Source: Acidovorax radicis N35
GTDB taxonomy: Bacteria; Pseudomonadota; Gammaproteobacteria; Burkholderiales; Burkholderiaceae_C
Length of the DNA: 64,000 nt
Direction: 5' to 3'
NCBI RefSeq assembly: GCF_000204195.1
Contig: NZ_AFBG01000019.1
Span: 124,001 to 188,000 of the forward strand
Position numbers and translations under genes: made by a program. Below are positions 1 to 9,240 of this stretch, one piece after another; the first letter of the stretch is position 1, and the number at the start of each line of letters is the position of its first letter. Below the pieces are notes generated by a model, which saw nothing but the letters and a program-made list of their open reading frames with translations, had not been told where the DNA came from and did not search any database.

Positions 1-1467
1 GGGGCCTGTCACCTCCACATCCTGATCGAGTGGCGGCGTTTGAAACACCAGCACGTCGTCCCGGTCCGCCAGCGGCCCAAAGGGTTCCTGCGTGCCAAAA
101 ATGCCCTCGCCGGTGCGCTGGTCGTACGCGCCAGCCACCATCAAGGGTTCTCCCGACGTGATGGAACCGCCGATGGTGGGCACCGGGCGCTCCGGGTCGA
201 ACTCGAAGGTGGCCTTGCTTTCCTGCTCGGGCACCACCTCGGACAACACTCCCTGCGGGCACAGGTACCAGGGGGTGAAGCTGGTACCTGGCACCGGCCA
301 ACCGGTGGCACTGCGCCAGGCTCCACCATGGTCCAACCGGCCCTCGGGCGTGCGCAGCCCAGAGCTCCCGCCCATGCGAAAGTAACGCACGGCATCTTCC
401 TGCCCCTTGGGCAACGGCTGTCCCCGGAGCCAATGGTTGAACCACGCCAGCCGCATTCCCACGTAGTCATCGGCCAGCGTGCCATCGAGCACCGCTGCGT
501 TCCCAAAATCCACGTCGCCGGCGTAAGGGACGCTGCGCTCGCCATGCGTCCAGGGGCCCAGCACCATGCGCGCCTTGCAATCCGGGCGCTGTGAAAGGCC
601 CAGATAGTTGTCGGTCGTGGTCTGCGCATAGGGGTCCCACCAGCCACACATCAGCATGACGGCCAGGCCGTCAAACGCTTCGTAGCGACCGGCCGCATAC
701 AGCTCGGGCTGGCGCCAGTAGTCGCTGAAGGTGCCACGCTCCCATTGCCCGAAGAGATAGTCCTCGTACTCGGGTGCCCATTGCAGCGGCGAATCTCCCC
801 GGGACCAGGGCAGCCGCTGAAACCAGGCTCCAATGTCAGCCTCATCCAGCGCCCTTCGAGCGGACTCGCTGATGTGGTTGCTACCACTGCGCGCATTGCG
901 CAGCGCCCAAACCGCCTGCTTGAGCTCGAAAGCCCCGCCATGGCGGATGCCCCCTCGGTAGGCATTGGCAAAGCCGCCGCATTCAAGAAACATGGCTTTC
1001 AACCCAGCGGGCCGCTGGCTGGCCAGTGCGGTCTGTGTATGGGCGGCATACGAAAGGCCATAGGTGCCAACCTGGCCGTTGCACCAGGGCTGCGCCATGA
1101 TCCATTCCATCGTATCGGCACCGTCGTGGGCCTCGCCCAGGTACTTGGTGAACTGGCCCTCCGAGTCAAAGCGCCCACGGCAGTCCTGCACCACCACGGC
1201 GTAGCCTTCCTGGGCAAAACGGGCGGCCACTTCGCCGCGCCGCATGGGAGCAGGGTTGGCCGCCGTGCGCTCGCGCCGGGTCTCGGCATCCTTGCCATAG
1301 GGCGTTCGTTCCAGCAGCACGGGCAGTGTGTGTGCAGTGGCCGTGGGCAGGTACACGTCGGTGGCAAGGCGAACCCTGTCGCGCATGGCCACCCAATGGG
1401 TGTGCCGGGTCACGCCGCTCTGTGTAGCCATTGACTGGGCAGCCATTGAGATCGTCATTGTGTTCAT
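1..1467 (-). CDS. CocE/NonD family alpha/beta hydrolase (X-Pro dipeptidyl-peptidase S15-like), 3' end cut by window edge
   Basis: The reading frame is open from an ATG at 1467 to the left edge (489 codons, no stop), so the C-terminus is missing. The N-terminal half is an alpha/beta hydrolase: the nucleophile motif GTYGLSY lies near residue 138, an Asp candidate in CGWWDP and a His candidate in GPWTHG follow, which is the triad order of the CocE/S15 family. The rest looks like the beta-sandwich domain typical of these esterases and peptidases. It is the last gene of a minus-strand operon behind a porin and a Bug binding protein, so it probably acts on an imported ester, amide or peptide. No signal peptide is evident, and the substrate cannot be told from sequence. 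A second ATG at 1458 is an alternative start. Confidence 0.85.
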   Translation of the reverse strand, partial: MNTMTISMAAQSMATQSGVTRHTHWVAMRDRVRLATDVYLPTATAHTLPVLLERTPYGKDAETRRERTAANPAPMRRGEVAARFAQEGYAVVVQDCRGRFDSEGQFTKYLGEAHDGADTMEWIMAQPWCNGQVGTYGLSYAAHTQTALASQRPAGLKAMFLECGGFANAYRGGIRHGGAFELKQAVWALRNARSGSNHISESARRALDEADIGAWFQRLPWSRGDSPLQWAPEYEDYLFGQWERGTFSDYWRQPELYAAGRYEAFDGLAVMLMCGWWDPYAQTTTDNYLGLSQRPDCKARMVLGPWTHGERSVPYAGDVDFGNAAVLDGTLADDYVGMRLAWFNHWLRGQPLPKGQEDAVRYFRMGGSSGLRTPEGRLDHGGAWRSATGWPVPGTSFTPWYLCPQGVLSEVVPEQESKATFEFDPERPVPTIGGSITSGEPLMVAGAYDQRTGEGIFGTQEPFGPLADRDDVLVFQTPPLDQDVEVTGP

Positions 1468-1479
1468 GGACTGGCCCAC

Positions 1480-2502
1480 TCAATCGAGCTTGAGGTTGCG
1501 TTCCTTGACCAGCTTGGCCCAGCGCGCAGTGTCGTCCTGCATGAAGCGTGCAAGCTCCTGCGGTGTGGTGGGCGCAGGCTCAGCTCCTTGGGCCACGAGC
1601 AGGCTGGCCACCTCGGCATCGACCAACGCGCTTTTGAGCACCTTGCTGATCTTGTGGACCAGATCCGAGGGAGTGCCCGTGGGGGCGAACAGGGCGTACC
1701 AGATGTCGTACTCGAAATCCTTCAGGCCCGCCTCGGCCATCGTTGGCACCTGGGGGAATGCCCGCGAGCGCTTGGCGCTTGCCACCGCCAGGGGCACGAG
1801 CTTGGCAGACCGGATGTGCGCCGCCACACTGGGCACGGCGTTGATGCCCAGCTGCACGTGGCCCCCCGCCAGTTCGTTCACGGCGGGGCCGCCTCCCTTG
1901 TAGGGAATCTGCACCATGCGCGTGCCCGTGGCGGCCTGGAACATCTCCATCGACAGGTGCCCGGGGCTGCCATTGCCGCTGGTGCTGTAGTTCAACGTGC
2001 CCGGGCTCTTGCGGGCCAGGTCAATGAGTTCCTGGACCGTGCGGACCTGCAGACTCGGGTGTGTGGTCAGGATGGGCACGTTGATCACCACCCGTCCCAC
2101 GGGCACAAAATCACGCGACGGGTTGTACGAGAGCTTGCTGGACAGCAGCGGCGCCGTCACCATGCCCGAACCAGCCCCCATCAGCAGCGTGTACCCGTCT
2201 GCGGGCGCCGAAGTGACCGCCTGAAAGCCGTGCGCACCGGGCCGGTTGTCAATGACGACAGGTTGCCGCCACAGGTCCGACATCTTGCGTGCCACCACAC
2301 GCATGGCCGTGTCCGCAGCTGCCCCTGCCGGAAACGGAATCACGATGCGCACGGGCTTCTCGGGGAACTCGGCGGCATGGGCGGCTTGCGGCGCCGCCAG
2401 CATCAGTGCCAACCACGCCAGGCCGGCCACCAGCCGGTGGTGCGTGCACAGCACGAAGCGGCGGCGCGGGGCTGCAGGGTTGGTGGTCGTTCTAGAAATC
2501 AT
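1480..2502 (-). CDS. Bug family tripartite tricarboxylate transporter substrate-binding protein
   Basis: The 340-residue protein has an N-terminal signal peptide ending near AAHA, followed by the Bug/TctC opening pattern with KPVRIVIPFPAGAAADT, and later the ligand-loop pattern YSTSGNGSPGH. These are hallmarks of the periplasmic TctC/Bug binding proteins, which bind carboxylates and many other small solutes. The ATG at 2502 has an AGGAG site upstream and overlaps the stop codon region of the porin gene by 11 bp, so a start at 2607 is unlikely. No TctA/TctB membrane partners lie nearby. This is common for orphan Bug proteins of Comamonadaceae, which may work with distant TctAB or in sensing. 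Ligand unknown. Confidence 0.9.
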   Translation of the reverse strand: MISRTTTNPAAPRRRFVLCTHHRLVAGLAWLALMLAAPQAAHAAEFPEKPVRIVIPFPAGAAADTAMRVVARKMSDLWRQPVVIDNRPGAHGFQAVTSAPADGYTLLMGAGSGMVTAPLLSSKLSYNPSRDFVPVGRVVINVPILTTHPSLQVRTVQELIDLARKSPGTLNYSTSGNGSPGHLSMEMFQAATGTRMVQIPYKGGGPAVNELAGGHVQLGINAVPSVAAHIRSAKLVPLAVASAKRSRAFPQVPTMAEAGLKDFEYDIWYALFAPTGTPSDLVHKISKVLKSALVDAEVASLLVAQGAEPAPTTPQELARFMQDDTARWAKLVKERNLKLD

Positions 2503-3505
2503 GGCGAACTCCTGCGCCGATGGCGCGCACGGACACATTGCTGCGGCTCGAATCGATGCCGTCGCGGTCGATGAAGGCCTGCAGCTCGGTGCGTTTGGAC
2601 AGGGCATACGTATAGGCTACCTGCTGGCGCTTGCGCAGGCCGCGCAGCGACGCCTGCACATCGCGCTGCATCACGTTGACCACGATGGCGTGCTGGTCGG
2701 CCGAAAAGCGCGTGCCCACCAGCCAGTAGTCCACATCGGCGCGCGTGGTCGCCGACGCCCTGGCGTACGTATCGCGGCCCAGCAGCACATAGGGCTCGAT
2801 CGCGCCGAAGTCGTAGCGCATGCCGGCCTGCCATTTGCTGGAGAACTCGTTGGCCAGCAGTCCGCCCGGGCGCGTGTCCTTGCCGTAGCCGATGCCTGCC
2901 GACCAGGGCCCGTCGGCATAGTTGAGGCCCAGGTCCAGCGACTTGGCGCCGTTTTCCTGCTCGGGCGTCTTGGCGTCGCCGCGCAGGTAGTAGCGCGCCC
3001 GCAGGTTGACGCCGCCCCAGGTGGGGCTTTGGTAGCCGATGGCGTTGGACGTGCGGTTGCGCGCGTTCAGGATGGAGGTGCCGATGGCCGTGGCCCCGGC
3101 GTCGTTGGCGGCGAACGAGGTGATGCGCGTGACTTGCGAGTACAGCGGCGATCCGGTCGGGTTGGCCGAGTCGAGCCGCCCGAGCGCCACCGTGCCCAGG
3201 CCACCGCGCAGGGCGGCGTAGCTGTTGCGAAACGCTGGCGTGGTGGCGGCGCCGGAGTCGGCTTCGAGCCCCATCTCCAGGCCGAACAGTGCGGCCAGGC
3301 CATCGCCCAGGTCTTCCTTGCCCCGAAAGCCCAGGCGGGATGCGTTGTCGCGCTCTTCCGTGACGGAGCCGGCGTTGCCGGTCTTCACGTTGTTGACGGT
3401 GAGCCGCACCTGGCCATAGACCTGCAGGTCCTGTGCGGCAGCGGGTACCGCCGCCGAAACGGAAAGGCCGCAGGCGGCCAGCGCGAAGGGAAATGAGCGC
3501 CTCAT
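2492..3505 (-). CDS. Gram-negative general porin (OmpC/PorB-like, porin_4)
   Basis: The 337-residue protein starts at the ATG at 3505 with a clear signal peptide (cleavage after AAAQ or AQ) and continues with alternating beta-strands. It has the betaproteobacterial porin pattern DLQVYGQVRL, then SRLGFRGKEDLGDGLAA, and ends in HDF, an aromatic C-terminal residue as needed for outer-membrane insertion. The open frame extends much further upstream, but that extension is antisense to the LysR gene and is not coding. Its stop overlaps the start of the Bug gene, so porin, binding protein and hydrolase look like one transcript for uptake and breakdown of a compound. It is divergent from the LysR gene. 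Confidence 0.9.
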   Translation of the reverse strand: MRRSFPFALAACGLSVSAAVPAAAQDLQVYGQVRLTVNNVKTGNAGSVTEERDNASRLGFRGKEDLGDGLAALFGLEMGLEADSGAATTPAFRNSYAALRGGLGTVALGRLDSANPTGSPLYSQVTRITSFAANDAGATAIGTSILNARNRTSNAIGYQSPTWGGVNLRARYYLRGDAKTPEQENGAKSLDLGLNYADGPWSAGIGYGKDTRPGGLLANEFSSKWQAGMRYDFGAIEPYVLLGRDTYARASATTRADVDYWLVGTRFSADQHAIVVNVMQRDVQASLRGLRKRQQVAYTYALSKRTELQAFIDRDGIDSSRSNVSVRAIGAGVRHDF

Positions 3506-3655
3506 GAAATCTTGCTCCTTGAAGGGGTGGTGCCAGGTTGGCTGATGACGCCGCCGATTCTGTGGAGCGAGGTGCTCGGCCACAACGCTATGACGAACGC
3601 TGATGACCCTATGCAATAGACCGCAGGTTTGCGCTGGCGTGGCAGCAGTGCAAAG

Positions 3656-3676
3656 ATGCAGGCCGGCTGCCTGCAT
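3656..3676. promoter_or_regulatory. 21-bp perfect dyad in the porin/LysR divergent promoter region
   Basis: Arms ATGCAGG and CCTGCAT are separated by 7 bp. The dyad ends about 29 bp before the LysR ATG and about 150 bp before the porin ATG. Position and symmetry fit an operator for the adjacent LysR-type regulator. It does not contain a textbook T-N11-A box, so the assignment is an inference. Confidence 0.4.
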
Positions 3677-3704
3677 ACCCGAACGTCTGCCCCTTTTCCA
3701 CCCC

Positions 3705-4625
3705 ATGAACTTCAAGCAACTCGAGGCCTTCCAGGCCATCATGCTCAGCGGCTCCACCACCGGCGCGGCCGAGCGCATGGGGCTGTCGCAGCCCGCCATC
3801 AGCCGCTTGCTGGCGCAGCTGGAGGAGGACCTGGCCCTGCGTTTGTTCGTGCGCGAAAAGGGCCGCCTGAGCCCCACGGCCGAAGCCCATGCGCTGCTGC
3901 ACGACGCCCAGGTGTTGATGGATTCGGCGCAGTGCTTTCGCCGCCATGCCGAGCAGTTGCGCCTGGGCGGCTTCAAGCGGCGCCTGCTGAAGGTGGCGGT
4001 GCCCAGCACGCTGGCCACCACGCTCATGCCGGTGCTGGCCAAGCGCTTCATGCAGGCCCATCCGGACGTGGTGCTGGAGGTGCTGTCAGGCTCGTACAAC
4101 GACACCGAGCGCGCACTGCTGAGCCGCGATGCGGACATCGGCCTCGTGCGCCTGCCCATGGAGATGCAGGGACTGAGCACCCGCGCCAGCCTGGACTCCG
4201 AAGCCGTGTGCATCATGCCCCGGGGCCATGCACTCGAAGGCCTGGCAGAGGTCAGCCCCACCGACCTGATCGACGTCAGCCTGATCCTGCTGGGGCGCCA
4301 GCGGCAGATCCGCCACGACATCGACATGGCCTTTCGCCAACGGCGCGTGCAGCCGCGCGTGGCGCTGGAGGTGCACTCCATCAGCGAGGCCTGCGCCCAC
4401 GTGGCCCAAGGGCTCGGGGTCTCGATCGTGAACGCCTTGCTGGCGCAGCACTGCCCGTACGAGGCGATCACGTCGCGCCCGTTCAGGCCCCGCATCGCCT
4501 ACCAGCTGGGCATCGCAACGGTGACCAGCGCGACGACCTCGCCGCTGCAGGACACCTTCACCCGGCTGCTGGTGGAGGCGATGGAAGCACCTTCCCCCGC
4601 CGTCGCATTGCCTTCAGCTCTCTGA
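3705..4625 (+). CDS. LysR family transcriptional regulator
   Basis: The 306-residue protein starts at the ATG at 3705 (MNFKQLEAFQAI), the normal start of a LysR protein. The winged HTH follows with the pattern GAAERMGLSQPAISRLLAQLEEDL around residues 19-45, and a periplasmic-binding-like effector domain fills the rest. It is divergent from the porin-Bug-hydrolase operon, the usual layout for a LysR regulator and its target. It probably responds to the solute handled by that operon. The upstream extension of the open frame lacks support and would run through the intergenic region. Confidence 0.9.
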   Translation: MNFKQLEAFQAIMLSGSTTGAAERMGLSQPAISRLLAQLEEDLALRLFVREKGRLSPTAEAHALLHDAQVLMDSAQCFRRHAEQLRLGGFKRRLLKVAVPSTLATTLMPVLAKRFMQAHPDVVLEVLSGSYNDTERALLSRDADIGLVRLPMEMQGLSTRASLDSEAVCIMPRGHALEGLAEVSPTDLIDVSLILLGRQRQIRHDIDMAFRQRRVQPRVALEVHSISEACAHVAQGLGVSIVNALLAQHCPYEAITSRPFRPRIAYQLGIATVTSATTSPLQDTFTRLLVEAMEAPSPAVALPSAL

Positions 4626-4687
4626 AACTGGCACGCCCCTCGCCAGGGCACCCGTGGAACTGGCTGTGCCAGGCCATGGGGTGCGTG

Positions 4688-4740
4688 CTCCTCCTGCGCA
4701 GCGAGAGCGGGGGGAAGGCGCCGCAGGCGACTCAGGGGGT
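4688..4740 (-). repeat. GC-rich repeat family B, copy after urtE stop
   Basis: Read on the minus strand it begins ACCCCCTGAGTCGCC, 6 nt after the urtE stop codon, and continues with GCGCCTTCCCCCCGCTCTCGC. The same core occurs after urtA (9241-9356) and after the PP2C gene (39665-39720), always in sense orientation to the gene that has just ended. Function unknown. Confidence 0.6.
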
Positions 4741-4746
4741 ACGGCT

Positions 4747-5439
4747 TCAGATCGCGACGAGGTTGCGAATGCCCTTGGCCTCCATCTCGCTGCCAGGGCC
4801 GCTCGCGATGACCTCGCCACGCTCCATCACCAGGTACTCGTCGGCCAGCTCCTGCGCAAAGTCGTAGTACTGCTCGCACAGCAGGATGGCCATCTCCCCC
4901 TTGTCGGCCAGCATGCGGATCACGCGGCCGATGTCCTTGATGATGCTCGGCTGGATGCCTTCGGTGGGCTCGTCCAGGATCAGCAGGCGCGGCCCTGGCG
5001 CCAGCGCCCGGGCAATCGCCAGCTGCTGCTGCTGCCCACCGGAAAGATCGCCGCCACGGCGTTTGAGCATCTGCTTGAGCACAGGGAACAGCTCGTAGAG
5101 GTGCGGCGGCACGGGGGTGGAACCGCTTTTGTAGGCCAGGCCCATGCGCAGGTTTTCTTCCACCGTGAGGCGGCCAAAAATCTCGCGGCCCTGGGGGACA
5201 AAGCCGATGCCTGCGCGGGCACGGTCGTACGGCGTGGTCTTGTCGATGGGCTTGCCGTCGAACGTGATGCCCCCGCTCTTGATAGGAACCAGGCCCATGA
5301 GGCTTTTGAGCAGCGTGGTCTTGCCGACGCCGTTGCGCCCGAGCAGGACGGTGACCTTGCCGGCCTGCGCGGAGAGGCTCACATCACGCAGGATGTGGGA
5401 GCCGCCGTAATACTGGTTGATGTTTTGGACGGTGAGCAT
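4747..5439 (-). CDS. urtE: Urea ABC transporter ATP-binding subunit UrtE
   Basis: The 230-residue ABC ATPase has Walker A GRNGVGKTT near residue 34, signature LSGGQQQQLAIARAL, and Walker B LLILDEPTEGIQPS. The LivF-like architecture and the last position in a urtABCDE cluster identify UrtE, one of two ATPases driving high-affinity urea uptake across the inner membrane. It is separated from urtD by 168 bp that contain a family-A palindromic repeat, unlike the tightly packed urtB-C-D part. A GC-rich family-B repeat follows its stop. Confidence 0.95.
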   Translation of the reverse strand: MLTVQNINQYYGGSHILRDVSLSAQAGKVTVLLGRNGVGKTTLLKSLMGLVPIKSGGITFDGKPIDKTTPYDRARAGIGFVPQGREIFGRLTVEENLRMGLAYKSGSTPVPPHLYELFPVLKQMLKRRGGDLSGGQQQQLAIARALAPGPRLLILDEPTEGIQPSIIKDIGRVIRMLADKGEMAILLCEQYYDFAQELADEYLVMERGEVIASGPGSEMEAKGIRNLVAI

Positions 5440-5442
5440 GGT

Positions 5443-5510
5443 ATTTGGAGCTTTTTTGGCCTCTGGCGCTTATCCATCAAGCGCTAGCAGCTATTAATTT
5501 AGAAGCATTT
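5443..5510. repeat. Palindromic intergenic repeat family A, copy 1
   Basis: Core GGCGCTTATCCATCAAGCGCTAGCAG with flanking T-run and AGCTATTAATTT, lying between urtD and urtE. The element matches copies at 10846, 19522, 20797, 26985, 30944, 38648 and 61476. The core can fold as a short hairpin with arms GCGCTT and AAGCGC. Confidence 0.7.
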
Positions 5511-5607
5511 GGTGCGCCTGTACTGAGTTCGGATTCCGAGAGTCGTCCCGCCCCCGCCCTTCGCAACAGCGCACCGCCCGCCAAGAAAAGAGAGCAGGCA
5601 GCATCCA

Positions 5608-6483
5608 TCACCGCCCCAGATACACCTCAATCACCCGCTCATCCGCCTGCACCTGGTCCAGCGTGCCCTGCGCCAGCACGGCCCCATCGCACAACACCGT
5701 CACGATCTCCGAAATGGTGCGGATGAACGACATGTCGTGCTCCACCACCATCAGCGAGTGCTTGCCCTTGAGCGTCAGAAACAGCTCTGCCGTGCGCGCC
5801 GTTTCCTCATCCGTCATCCCCGCCACGGGCTCGTCCAGCAAGAGCAACTTGGGGTCCTGCATCAACAGCATCCCAATCTCGAGCCACTGCTTTTGCCCAT
5901 GGCTCAGGTTACCTGCCATGCGCGCCACGCTGTCGGCCAGGTGAATGGTGTGCAGGATCTCCGCCAGCCGGTCCGACTGCGCGGAATCCAGCCGGAAGAA
6001 CATGCTCGACTTCACGCCCTTGTGCGTCTTCAAGGCCAACTCCAGATTCTCGAACACGCTGAGCTGCTCGAACACCGTGGGCTTCTGGAATTTGCGGCCT
6101 ATGCCCAAGCTCGCGATCTCCGGCTCGTTGTGGCGCAACAGGTCGATGGTCGAGCCGAAGTACACCGTGCCGCTGTCCGGCCGCGTCTTGCCAGTGATGA
6201 TGTCCATCATCGTCGTCTTGCCCGCGCCGTTGGGGCCGATGATGCAGCGCAGCTCGCCGGGTGCGATGTCCAGGCTTAGGTTGTTGATGGCCTTGAAGCC
6301 GTCAAAGCTCACGTTCACATCTTCCAGGTACAGGATGCGACCGTGGGTGATGTCCACCTCACCGGGCGTGGCGATGCGCGAGAAACCTGCGGCACGGCCA
6401 CCGGATTCGGTCTGGCCCAGCGCAGCGGGTGCCAGCTTGGCCTGAATGCGCCTTGCGCCTTCGTCCATCAGATCGGGCGTCAT
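5608..6483 (-). CDS. urtD: Urea ABC transporter ATP-binding subunit UrtD
   Basis: The 291-residue ABC ATPase has Walker A GPNGAGKTT, signature NLSHGQKQWLEIGMLL and Walker B LLLLDEPVAGMTDEE, the LivG/UrtD pattern. An N-terminal extension of about 45 residues before the ATPase core is usual for UrtD. Its start overlaps the urtC stop by 4 bp (ATGA), so the two are translationally coupled. Works with UrtE, the permeases UrtB and UrtC, and the periplasmic UrtA. Confidence 0.95.
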   Translation of the reverse strand: MTPDLMDEGARRIQAKLAPAALGQTESGGRAAGFSRIATPGEVDITHGRILYLEDVNVSFDGFKAINNLSLDIAPGELRCIIGPNGAGKTTMMDIITGKTRPDSGTVYFGSTIDLLRHNEPEIASLGIGRKFQKPTVFEQLSVFENLELALKTHKGVKSSMFFRLDSAQSDRLAEILHTIHLADSVARMAGNLSHGQKQWLEIGMLLMQDPKLLLLDEPVAGMTDEETARTAELFLTLKGKHSLMVVEHDMSFIRTISEIVTVLCDGAVLAQGTLDQVQADERVIEVYLGR

Positions 6484-7607
6484 GGCGCGGCTCCTTCAGT
6501 CTTCTTGTTTTTCTTCAGCTTCTTCACCAGGCCCACCACGCCATCGGGCAGGAACAGCGTCACGGCGATGAACAGCGCGCCCAGAAAATACAGCCAGAAC
6601 TCCGGCGCAGTCACGGTGAGCCAGCTCTTGGCACCGTTGACGATGAAGGCGCCGACGATGGGGCCGATCAGCGTGGCGCGGCCGCCCACTGCGGCCCAGA
6701 CCGCGATCTCGATGGAGTTGGCGGCGCTCATCTCGCCGGGGTTGATGATGCCGACCTGGGGCACGTACAGCGCGCCCGCCACGCCGCACATCATGGCGCT
6801 GATGGTCCAGATGGTGAGCTTGTAAGGCAGCGGCGAGTAGCCCGAGAACATGACCCGCGTTTCGGCATCACGCACCGCCTGCAGCACGCGGCCGAACTTG
6901 CTGCGCACCAGCCAGCGCGCCAGCAGGAAGAACACCAGCAGCGTGACGCCCGTCATCACGAACAGCAGCATGCGCATGTTCTGCGTGGCAATCGGCTGGC
7001 CCAGGATGCGCTTGAAATCGGTAAACCCGTTGTTGCCGCCAAAGCCCGTCTCGTTGCGGAAGAACAGCAGCATGGCCGCGTAGGTCATGGCCTGCGTGAT
7101 GATGGAAAAGTACACACCCTTGATGCGCGAGCGGAACGCGAAGTAGCCGAACACAAACGCGATCACGCCCGGTACCGCCACAATGAGAAACAACGTGGCG
7201 ACGAAGCTGTCGGACAGCATCCAGTGCCAGGGCAGCTCCTTCCAGTCGAGGAACACCATGAAGTCGGGCAGGTCGCTTTTGTAATTGCCGTCGCGGCCGA
7301 TCTGGCGCATGAGGTACATGCCCATCACGTAGCCGCCCAATGCGAAGAACAGGCCGTGGCCCAGGCTCAGGATGCCGGTGTAGCCCCAGATCAGGTCCAT
7401 GGCGAGCGCGCAGATGGCGTAGCACATGATCTTGCCGAGCAGCGCCACGGCGTAGTCGGACAGGTGCAGCGGGCTGCCGGCCGGCACCCAGAGGTTGAGC
7501 ACGGGGGCCACGGCGCACACCACGATGAGCGCCACGATGAAGGCCGACCAGCCGCTGCGGGTGAGCAGCGGAGCGGGTGCGGGGAGTTGGATAGCAGGGG
7601 TAGTCAT
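6480..7607 (-). CDS. urtC: Urea ABC transporter permease UrtC
   Basis: The 375-residue inner-membrane protein has about nine hydrophobic segments and a LivM-like core, with the pattern GYTGILSLGHGLFFALGGY near residue 75 and a lysine-rich C-terminus (KKLKKNKK). It is placed between urtB and urtD with 7 bp to urtB and a 4-bp overlap with urtD. It forms the channel together with UrtB. Confidence 0.95.
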   Translation of the reverse strand: MTTPAIQLPAPAPLLTRSGWSAFIVALIVVCAVAPVLNLWVPAGSPLHLSDYAVALLGKIMCYAICALAMDLIWGYTGILSLGHGLFFALGGYVMGMYLMRQIGRDGNYKSDLPDFMVFLDWKELPWHWMLSDSFVATLFLIVAVPGVIAFVFGYFAFRSRIKGVYFSIITQAMTYAAMLLFFRNETGFGGNNGFTDFKRILGQPIATQNMRMLLFVMTGVTLLVFFLLARWLVRSKFGRVLQAVRDAETRVMFSGYSPLPYKLTIWTISAMMCGVAGALYVPQVGIINPGEMSAANSIEIAVWAAVGGRATLIGPIVGAFIVNGAKSWLTVTAPEFWLYFLGALFIAVTLFLPDGVVGLVKKLKKNKKTEGAAP

Positions 7608-7614
7608 AACGGTC

Positions 7615-9195
7615 TCAATCCGCCGTACGGCCCTTCACCGCGAAGATGCCCTGCGGCCGCTTCTGGATGAAGATGATGATGAACACCAGCACGGCGATCT
7701 TGGCCAGCACGGCGCCCGTCCAGCCTTCCAGGAACTTGTTGAGTACGCCCAGGCCCAGCGCGGCATACACGGTGCCGGCCAGCTGGCCCACGCCGCCGAG
7801 CACCACCACCATGAACGAGTCGACGATGTAGCCCTGGCCCAGGTCCGGCCCCACGTTGCCCACCTGGCTGAGCGCGCAGCCCGCCAGGCCCGCGATGCCG
7901 GAGCCCAGCGCGAAGGCGTAGGTATCGACACGCGCCGTGTTCACGCCCATGCACGAGGCGATGGGCCGGTTTTGCGTGACGCCGCGCACGAACAGGCCCA
8001 GGCGCGTCTTGCTGATCAGAAAGGCCACGCCGCCCAGCACCGCCAGTGCAAAGGCCACGATGATCACGCGGTTCCAGGGCAGCTGCAGGTTCTCCATGAG
8101 CTGCACGCCGCCGCTCATCCACGAGGGGTTTTCCACGCCCACGTTCTGCGCGCCGAACACGGTGCGCACCAGCTGCTGCAGCATCAGGCTGATGCCCCAG
8201 GTGGCCAGCAAGGTCTCCAGCGGCCGGCCGTACAGAAAGCGGATCACGCTGCGCTCCAGCACCGCGCCCATCAGCGCTGACGCCATGAAGGCAGCGGGCA
8301 CGGCGGCGACCAGGTACCAGTCGAAGGCACCAGGGAAATACTTCTGGAAGATGCCCTGCATCACATACGTGGCGTAGGCGCCGATCATCATCAGCTCGCC
8401 ATGGGCCATGTTGATCACGCCCATCAGGCCGTAGGTGATGGCCAGGCCCAGCGCCACCAGCAGCAGGATGGAGCCCAGGCTGATGCCCGTGAACATCGCC
8501 GCCAGTCGCTCGCCCCATTGCAGGCTGTCTTCCACCGTCTTGAGTGCCGCCTGCAGGGCGGCCTTGACCTTGGGGTCTTCTTCGCTGCGCAGCTGCTCCA
8601 GCAGCACGGAGCGCGTGGCGGGGTTCCCGCTGGTCGCGAGGTGCTGTGCAGCTTCCAGGCGCTTGGCGGCATCGCTGCTGCTCAGGAGGATGCGCGCGCG
8701 GATGCTGGTGAGGCGTCCCTTCAGGGCCACATCCTGCTCGGCGGCAAGCGCCTTTTCGACGAGCGGCAGGCGGGCCTCGTCCGTCTCTTCGCGCAGCGCT
8801 TCGATGGCGCTGCGGCGCTGTGCAATGTCGGTGGACATCAGCTGGAGCGAAGCCAATGCGGTGTCGAACTCGCCGCGCATGCGGTTGTTGTTGACGATGT
8901 CTTCGGCGTCGTCGGGCACCGGCACTTCGGCGCCGGTCACGGGGTCCAGCCCCTTGTCGCCCTTGATCACGATGGCCTTGTCGCCTGCGATCTTCACGGC
9001 GTCGTCACCCATCGCGCGGATAAACGCCAACGTGGCCTCGTCGGGCGTGGCAATGGCTTTCTGCAGCGCGGCGATCCGGTCATCGGTATCACCCGCCGCC
9101 ATGGCCCGCGCAGCCTCAGCCGTGAGCGCGTGCGCCTGCACCGCTGTGCACAACAGCAGGCAGGCGATCAAGCGAGAAAAGATGGAAGCAAGCAT
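7615..9195 (-). CDS. urtB: Urea ABC transporter permease UrtB
   Basis: The 526-residue protein has a signal peptide (MLASIFSRLIACLLL...AHA), about 200 residues of soluble helical sequence, and then a LivH-like permease domain with GLAITYGLMGVINMAHGE. The long periplasmic N-terminal domain is normal for UrtB and distinguishes it from LivH. I chose the ATG at 9195 because it gives a clean signal peptide; the TTG at 9228 has no advantage. It lies 164 bp downstream of urtA, across a family-B repeat. Confidence 0.93.
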   Translation of the reverse strand: MLASIFSRLIACLLLCTAVQAHALTAEAARAMAAGDTDDRIAALQKAIATPDEATLAFIRAMGDDAVKIAGDKAIVIKGDKGLDPVTGAEVPVPDDAEDIVNNNRMRGEFDTALASLQLMSTDIAQRRSAIEALREETDEARLPLVEKALAAEQDVALKGRLTSIRARILLSSSDAAKRLEAAQHLATSGNPATRSVLLEQLRSEEDPKVKAALQAALKTVEDSLQWGERLAAMFTGISLGSILLLVALGLAITYGLMGVINMAHGELMMIGAYATYVMQGIFQKYFPGAFDWYLVAAVPAAFMASALMGAVLERSVIRFLYGRPLETLLATWGISLMLQQLVRTVFGAQNVGVENPSWMSGGVQLMENLQLPWNRVIIVAFALAVLGGVAFLISKTRLGLFVRGVTQNRPIASCMGVNTARVDTYAFALGSGIAGLAGCALSQVGNVGPDLGQGYIVDSFMVVVLGGVGQLAGTVYAALGLGVLNKFLEGWTGAVLAKIAVLVFIIIFIQKRPQGIFAVKGRTAD

Positions 9196-9240
9196 GACGA
9201 GAGCTGTGTGAAAAGCAGTGGGCCGCAAAGCACGCGCGAT

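Noticed and set aside
3508..4495. 330-codon upstream extension of the porin frame on the minus strand
   Set aside because: It runs antisense to the LysR gene and has no ribosome site; the porin signal peptide begins cleanly at 3505.
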